A stretch of 41,303 nucleotides of DNA from Pseudomonadota bacterium. GTDB taxonomy: Bacteria > Myxococcota_A > Polyangia > Polyangiales > Polyangiaceae. Both the position numbers and the translations under genes were made by a program. The notes beneath the pieces are model-generated. The model was not told the origin of the DNA and did not search any database. It worked only from the letters and a program-made list of their open reading frames with translations. Location: NCBI GenBank assembly GCA_023432025.1, contig JAEYVE010000208.1, positions 1-41,303 on the forward strand, in the 5' to 3' direction. Of this stretch, positions 37,639 to 41,303 are shown piece by piece. Position 1 is the stretch's first letter. Each line of letters begins with the position of its first letter.

Positions 37639-38301
37639 ATGCCCACGCGCCATAACTCCAAGCGCCCCCTCGGTGTTCTCGTAGGGCTCTCGCTGGCGCT
37701 GATCAGCACCTCGAGTTGGGCGACGTCCGAACACACCGGGCCAGAGCGCCGATCCATGGATCTCCTCGCGCCACCGAACGTGAGCCTCGCCGCACTAGCG
37801 CCCGTGCTTCGGCCCATGCTGCTCGCAGGCGCTGCCGCCCCAGAGACGGGGCCCAGCGTCGAAGCTCAGCTGGAGGCGCTGGACGCGCGCATCGAGTATC
37901 TCACGTGGCAACGCTCGAAGACGTCCCTGGCCGGTCCCATCGTTCTCATGGCCGCTGGCGGAGGTTTACTCTTGGCGAGCACGTACGTTCTTCTCCTCGA
38001 CTGGGTCAACGGCGAAACGTGCGGCCCCTCGTACGCCGAGGAGGGCTGCTGGAACCACGACGCCGTTCGCCTGGGGAGCTTCGTCGGCATGACGGGCGGC
38101 GCAGGAATGCTGCTCGGCGGCGGCCTCTGGCTCGGTGATCGCGTCGGTACTCGACGCGCGTTCAAGCGAGAAATCGATCAGCTCCGCCGCCAGCGCGACC
38201 ACATCGATCACCTCGACTACACGGACGACTTCGCGCGCTTTCGTCCCCCCTTGGACGCGCCTCACGGCACTCGCATGCTGCGTCTCACGTTCGAGCTCTG
38301 A
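37639..38301 (+). CDS. Secreted or membrane protein of unknown function
   Basis: 220 residues from ATG 37639 after GGAAAG. A signal peptide is probable (LGVLVGLSLALISTSSWA). A mature region with Ala/Pro stretches and a short coiled coil (EAQLEALDARIEYLTWQ) follows. Two hydrophobic segments cover about 101-120 and 150-170 (PIVLMAAGGGLLLASTYVLLL; LGSFVGMTGGAGMLLGGGLWLG). Between them are two Cys (ETCGPSYAEEGCWNHD) that may form a disulfide outside the cytoplasm. The C-terminus has a second coiled coil (FKREIDQLRRQRDHIDHL) ending in a beta-like LRLTFEL. This general layout (signal, coiled coil, TM hairpin) is common in myxobacterial secreted proteins. No named family. Confidence 0.7.
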   Translation: MPTRHNSKRPLGVLVGLSLALISTSSWATSEHTGPERRSMDLLAPPNVSLAALAPVLRPMLLAGAAAPETGPSVEAQLEALDARIEYLTWQRSKTSLAGPIVLMAAGGGLLLASTYVLLLDWVNGETCGPSYAEEGCWNHDAVRLGSFVGMTGGAGMLLGGGLWLGDRVGTRRAFKREIDQLRRQRDHIDHLDYTDDFARFRPPLDAPHGTRMLRLTFEL

Positions 38302-38425
38302 GTCAGGGCAGGCTTTCCACGCCGAAGAGCTCGACACGACGACAGGGTAGGCTGCCGCTCTCCCAGTATTTCGGCGGCAGCTCCTGGCTCCGTCCGCGGC
38401 TTTCCATCTCCGCCAAGAAACGAGC

Positions 38426-38449
38426 GCCCCGGAGCTCGCGCTCCGGGGC
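38426..38449 (-). terminator. Probable thrS terminator hairpin
   Basis: A perfect 10-bp stem (GCCCCGGAGC with GCTCCGGGGC) around a 4-nt TCGC loop. On the minus strand it is followed by GCTCGTTTCTT, a modest U-rich tail. It lies 21 bp after the thrS stop. Confidence 0.6.
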
Positions 38450-38470
38450 ACTCTCGGAATCACCTCGTGC

Positions 38471-40465
38471 TCACTCCGCCGCCACGGCGCGCGGAGCGCG
38501 CCGCGGTGGCGCAAAATCCGTGCTCTCCAGGAACGCGGCCAGAGTGGTTTCCTTCTGCGAGCCGTCATCCCGGCTCCGCACGTTGATGGTGGAGCTTTCC
38601 TGCTCCTTTTCGCCCACCACGATGGCGTACGGCACCTTCTTCAGGCTGGCGTCGCGGATTTTGTAGCCCACGCGGTCGTCCGAAGTGTTCGTGTCCACGC
38701 GCACGCCGGCGTCGAGCAGCTGCTCGCTGATTTTCCGGGCGTAGTCGTTGAACTTTTCGCTCACGGGAATCACCGTCACCTGCACCGGCGAGAGCCACGT
38801 GGGGAACGCGCCCGCGTAGTGCTCGATGATGATGCCCATGAAGCGCTCGAGGCTGCCGTAGCACGCGCGGTGAATCATCACCGGCGTGTGCTTCTCGCCG
38901 TCCGCGCCGATGTACGTGAGCCCGAAGCGCTCCGGCATGGAAAAATCGAGCTGAATCGTGCCGCACTGCCAAGAGCGCTTCAGCACGTCACGGATGTGAA
39001 AGTCGATTTTCGGTCCGTAAAACGCGCCGTCTCCCGGGTTCAGCTGATAGGCGATGCCCCGCGAGTCGAGCGTGTCCTTCAAGGCCTTTTCGGCCTTTTC
39101 CCACATTTCATCCGAGCCAATGCTCTTTTCGGGCCGCGTCGACAGCTCGATGCGCACGTCTCCCAGACCGAACGCCGAGTACACCTCCTCGAAGAAGTCG
39201 ATGAGCATGGTCACCTCGTCGCCGATTTGATCCGGCGTGAGGAAGCTGTGCGCGTCGTCTTGCGTGAACGACTGCACGCGGAACAGCCCGTGACGCACGC
39301 CCGAGAGCTCACGCCGATGGACGAGCCCCATCTCCGCGTAGCGCAGCGGGAACTAGTTGTGGCTGTGCTGGCGGCTCTTGAAGATCATGCAGTGACCGGG
39401 GCAGTTCATGGGCTTGACGGCCATGGGACGCTCCTCGGCGACGTTCTCGTCGATGACGGACGGATCCTTTTCGTCACGCAGCTTGAGCTTCGTGAAGAAC
39501 ATGTTCTCCAAGTAGTTGTCGTAGTGCCCCGAGCGGTGCCACAGCTCCTCGGAGAGAATGATGGGCGCCTTCACTTCCTGGTAGTTGCGACGCACCAAGA
39601 GGCCCCGCATGTATCCCACCAGCGTGTTGAACAGTGTGGTGCCCTTCGGCAGGTAAAACGGGAACCCCGGCGCGTCCTCGTTGAAGGTGAAGAGCTCCAA
39701 GCGCTCGCCGAGCACGCGATGGTCGCGCTTTTTGGCCTCTTCGAGCGTGTGAAAGTACTCCTTCAGCTCCTCTTTGGAGAAAAAGGCCGTGCCGTACACG
39801 CGCACCAGCTGCTCGCGCTGGGCGTCCGCGCGCCAGTAGGCGCCCGCCACCTTGGTGAGCTTCACGTTCTTCAGAAAGCCCGTGTTGGGCACGTGAGGAC
39901 CGCGGCACAGATCGATGAAGTCTCCGTGCTTGTAAAAGCTCATTTCGTCGCCGCGCTCTTGAATGCCCGCGATGAGCTCGGCCTTGAACTTGTTCTGGCC
40001 GCCGTCGATGGCCTTGTAGCGCGCGAAAATTTCGTCGTGCCCATTGGACACACAGCGCTGGAACGGCGAAGCATCCTTGGCGATGCGCTCCATTTCGGCC
40101 TCGATCTTCTCGAAGTCGTCGGGCGTGATTTTCCCGTCCTTCATGAAGATGTCGTAGTAAAAGCCGTCCTCCACGACGGGACCGATGGTGAGCTCCGCCT
40201 TGGGGAACACGCGCAAAATCGCGTCCGCCATGAGGTGCGCCGCCGAGTGCCGCAGCACCTCCAGCGCCTCGGGGTCCCTCTTCGTCAAAATGCTCACCTC
40301 GTCGCCGTCGGCGAGCGGGAGCTGGAGATCACGCACCTGGCCGTTCACCTTCGCCGCGACGGCGGCCTTGGCGAGCCCAGCGCCGATCTGCGCGGCGAGC
40401 TCCGCCGCGCTCGAGCCGTCCTCGAGCGAACGCGCACTGCCGTCCGGCAGCTTTACCTGAATCAT
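38471..40465 (-). CDS. thrS: Threonine--tRNA ligase, interrupted by an in-frame TAG at codon 371
   Basis: 665 codons from ATG 40465, full length for ThrRS, encoding a TGS domain (MIQVKLPDGS, residues 1-60), an editing domain with His73/His77 (LRHSAAHLMAD) and CRGPH, a class-II core, and an anticodon-binding domain ending near KKVPYAIVVGEKE. The Zn Cys of MNCPGHC, His of TQDDAHSF and His of MIHRAC are all present, as is motif-2 Arg in GLVHRRELSG. Reading is continuous in one frame except for TAG at 39353-39355, between SRQHSHN and FPLRYAEMGLVHRR. E. coli ThrRS has SYRDLPLR at this place, so the stop replaces the residue aligned with its Asp. A single GAG-to-TAG change would explain it. There is no frameshift. 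Translation stopping there would lose motif-2 residues, motif 3 and the anticodon domain. ATG 40465 is preferred to the ATG at 40507 because the TGS domain starts there. Confidence 0.95.
39353..39355 (-). other. Premature amber codon inside thrS
   Basis: Minus-strand codons read CAC AAC TAG TTC CCG, with family-like sequence on both sides in the same frame. The event also creates an ACTAGT hexamer. Confidence 0.95.
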
Positions 40466-40827
40466 CTTCAATCTTCTTTCCGCGACGTGTTCCGCCGCGC
40501 GCTTCACGAACGCCCCGAACTTGGGACGGCGCTACTCTTTCTTTTCGAACCGTTTTCGAGGACGGATACCGCCCGTCCTCTGGGCCAACGCTGGACCCAA
40601 CCGTCTGCCCGAGAGCAGAGCTCGACGGAAACTGCCCGCCGAAGCAAAGGGGAGTATAGCGCAGCCGAACCCCTCCGCCACAGCTGCGCCATCGCGAGGC
40701 CGCGCCGCTCCCTCTGCCTCGTTCTTCCTCGGCACAGCCCGGCGTGGTTCGTCCGCTCCCGCGGGCCAGCAGCGTACGGCAGGAACGCTTGCTGCGCCGC
40801 GTCGGAAGGGCTCTCATCCGCGCGACT
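40466..40827. promoter_or_regulatory. Divergent region thrS / lipoprotein with thrS leader hairpin
   Basis: 362 bp without a supported gene. On the minus strand TATACT (40653-40658) is a good -10 candidate for thrS, giving a leader of about 180 nt. A weak TGGCGG is near the -35 position. In the leader is a perfect 8-bp stem (GAGGACGG/CCGTCCTC, 40558-40580) with a 7-nt loop GCGGTAT. No T-box consensus is visible. Confidence 0.45.
40653..40658 (-). promoter_or_regulatory. Putative -10 box for thrS
   Basis: TATACT on the minus strand, five of six bases matching TATAAT, in otherwise GC-rich sequence. Confidence 0.4.
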
Positions 40828-41303
40828 ATGCGCGCTTACTCCTTATTCTTCGCTTCGTCTCTCCTTTTGGGGGTCGCCTGCTCCAAAGACCGGGACTTCT
40901 CGTCGTCGGACGGAAGTGGCACCGGCGCCCAAGCAGGAGCCGCTGGCTCGGGCGGCGCCGCCGGCGAAAACGGCAGCGGCGGCAAAGTCGGCAGCGGCGG
41001 AAAGAAGGGCAGCGGCGGAGCAACGAGTCTCGTTCCCTCCATCGTCGCGACCGAGCTCGGCTCTGCGCAACTGAACCAACGCTACTCCGTGGTTCTCGAA
41101 GCAGAAGGCGGCACCGGCACGCTCACGTGGGACATCGCGGAAGGAAGCCTACCCGCAGGACTCAGCTTGAACGAAAAAGGCAGGCTCAGCGGCTCGCCGC
41201 GCGTCGCGGGCACCTTCACGTTCACGCTCGCGGTCGAGGACGAAAACGGCGAACGGAGCACGCGTGAGGTCACGCTCGTGGTGGGGCGCAAAGACTGGCT
41301 CGT
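40828..41303 (+). CDS. Lipoprotein with putative Ig-like (He_PIG) domain, truncated by right edge
   Basis: 158 residues visible from ATG 40828. A lipoprotein signal ends in LLGVAC (lipidated Cys18). A Gly/Ser-rich linker with repeated GSGGK elements spans about 27-66. The domain at about 75-150 has the He_PIG pattern found in cell-surface adhesins: LNQRYSVVLEAEGGTGTLTW, SLPAGLSLNEKGRLSGSP, and VAGTFTFTLAVEDENG. It continues past the window, so further repeats or a catalytic module cannot be excluded. Divergent from thrS. Confidence 0.85.
   Translation, partial: MRAYSLFFASSLLLGVACSKDRDFSSSDGSGTGAQAGAAGSGGAAGENGSGGKVGSGGKKGSGGATSLVPSIVATELGSAQLNQRYSVVLEAEGGTGTLTWDIAEGSLPAGLSLNEKGRLSGSPRVAGTFTFTLAVEDENGERSTREVTLVVGRKDWL

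Noticed and set aside
39353..39355. Genome-wide amber reassignment or selenocysteine
   Set aside because: At least seven other genes in the window end in TAG, and selenocysteine uses TGA. Pyrrolysine at this site has no support from the sequence.
39332..39360. A frameshift in thrS
   Set aside because: The two halves are in the same frame exactly eight codons apart, so only a nonsense codon separates them.
40466..40660. T-box riboswitch upstream of thrS
   Set aside because: The conserved T-box sequence and a terminator/antiterminator pair are not visible.

Overview
The window looks like ordinary chromosome of a high-GC Gram-negative bacterium, most likely a myxobacterium (Myxococcota, probably Polyangiales-like). 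The pointers are strong G/C bias at third codon positions, long antisense open frames, many Ala/Pro-rich lipoproteins, an OmpA protein with calcium-binding type-3 repeats, a zinc-ribbon/GYF protein resembling the gliding-motility protein GltJ (AgmX), and a large SNF2 helicase. I see no rRNA, tRNA, insertion sequence, prophage or CRISPR array. The taxonomic assignment is inference.

Layout, left to right. (1) 1-7 kb: a truncated recQ, a secreted repeat-like protein and a DUF423 membrane protein, then a leftward manA-archease-rtcB operon (sugar-phosphate isomerisation and RNA ligation/repair). (2) 7-14 kb is envelope-oriented: an MliC-like lysozyme-inhibitor lipoprotein, a small unknown gene, OmpA with type-3 repeats, an Ig-like/TM/zinc-ribbon protein and the GltJ-like protein. 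The GltJ-like gene ends in a clear terminator facing recD2. (3) 14-23 kb: recD2, an M1 aminopeptidase fused to HEAT repeats and a lysine-rich tail, an enoyl-CoA hydratase, a methyltransferase, a lipoprotein and a family-1 glycosidase. (4) 23-28 kb: an MBL-fold hydrolase divergent from a GAF/HD-GYP c-di-GMP phosphodiesterase. The phosphodiesterase overlaps an octaheme cytochrome c, which is followed by a small four-TM protein. (5) 28-34 kb: a CPXCG zinc protein divergent from a 1,400-residue SNF2 ATPase, then an acyltransferase-3 membrane protein and a small TM protein. (6) 34-41 kb: cysS, an AHL-lactonase-like MBL hydrolase, a STAS/SEC14-like protein, an unknown membrane protein, thrS, and the start of an Ig-like lipoprotein cut by the right edge.

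The most striking observation is in thrS. The gene is full length and keeps its visible catalytic and metal residues, but it carries an in-frame TAG at codon 371. At least seven other genes here use TAG as their normal terminator, so amber is not globally reassigned. The most system-like locus is the GAF/HD-GYP - octaheme cytochrome - four-TM cassette, where an 8-bp overlap suggests translational coupling between second-messenger turnover and extracytoplasmic redox chemistry. Three helicases (RecQ, RecD2, SNF2) lie within 32 kb but in unrelated contexts, and I see no defence island.
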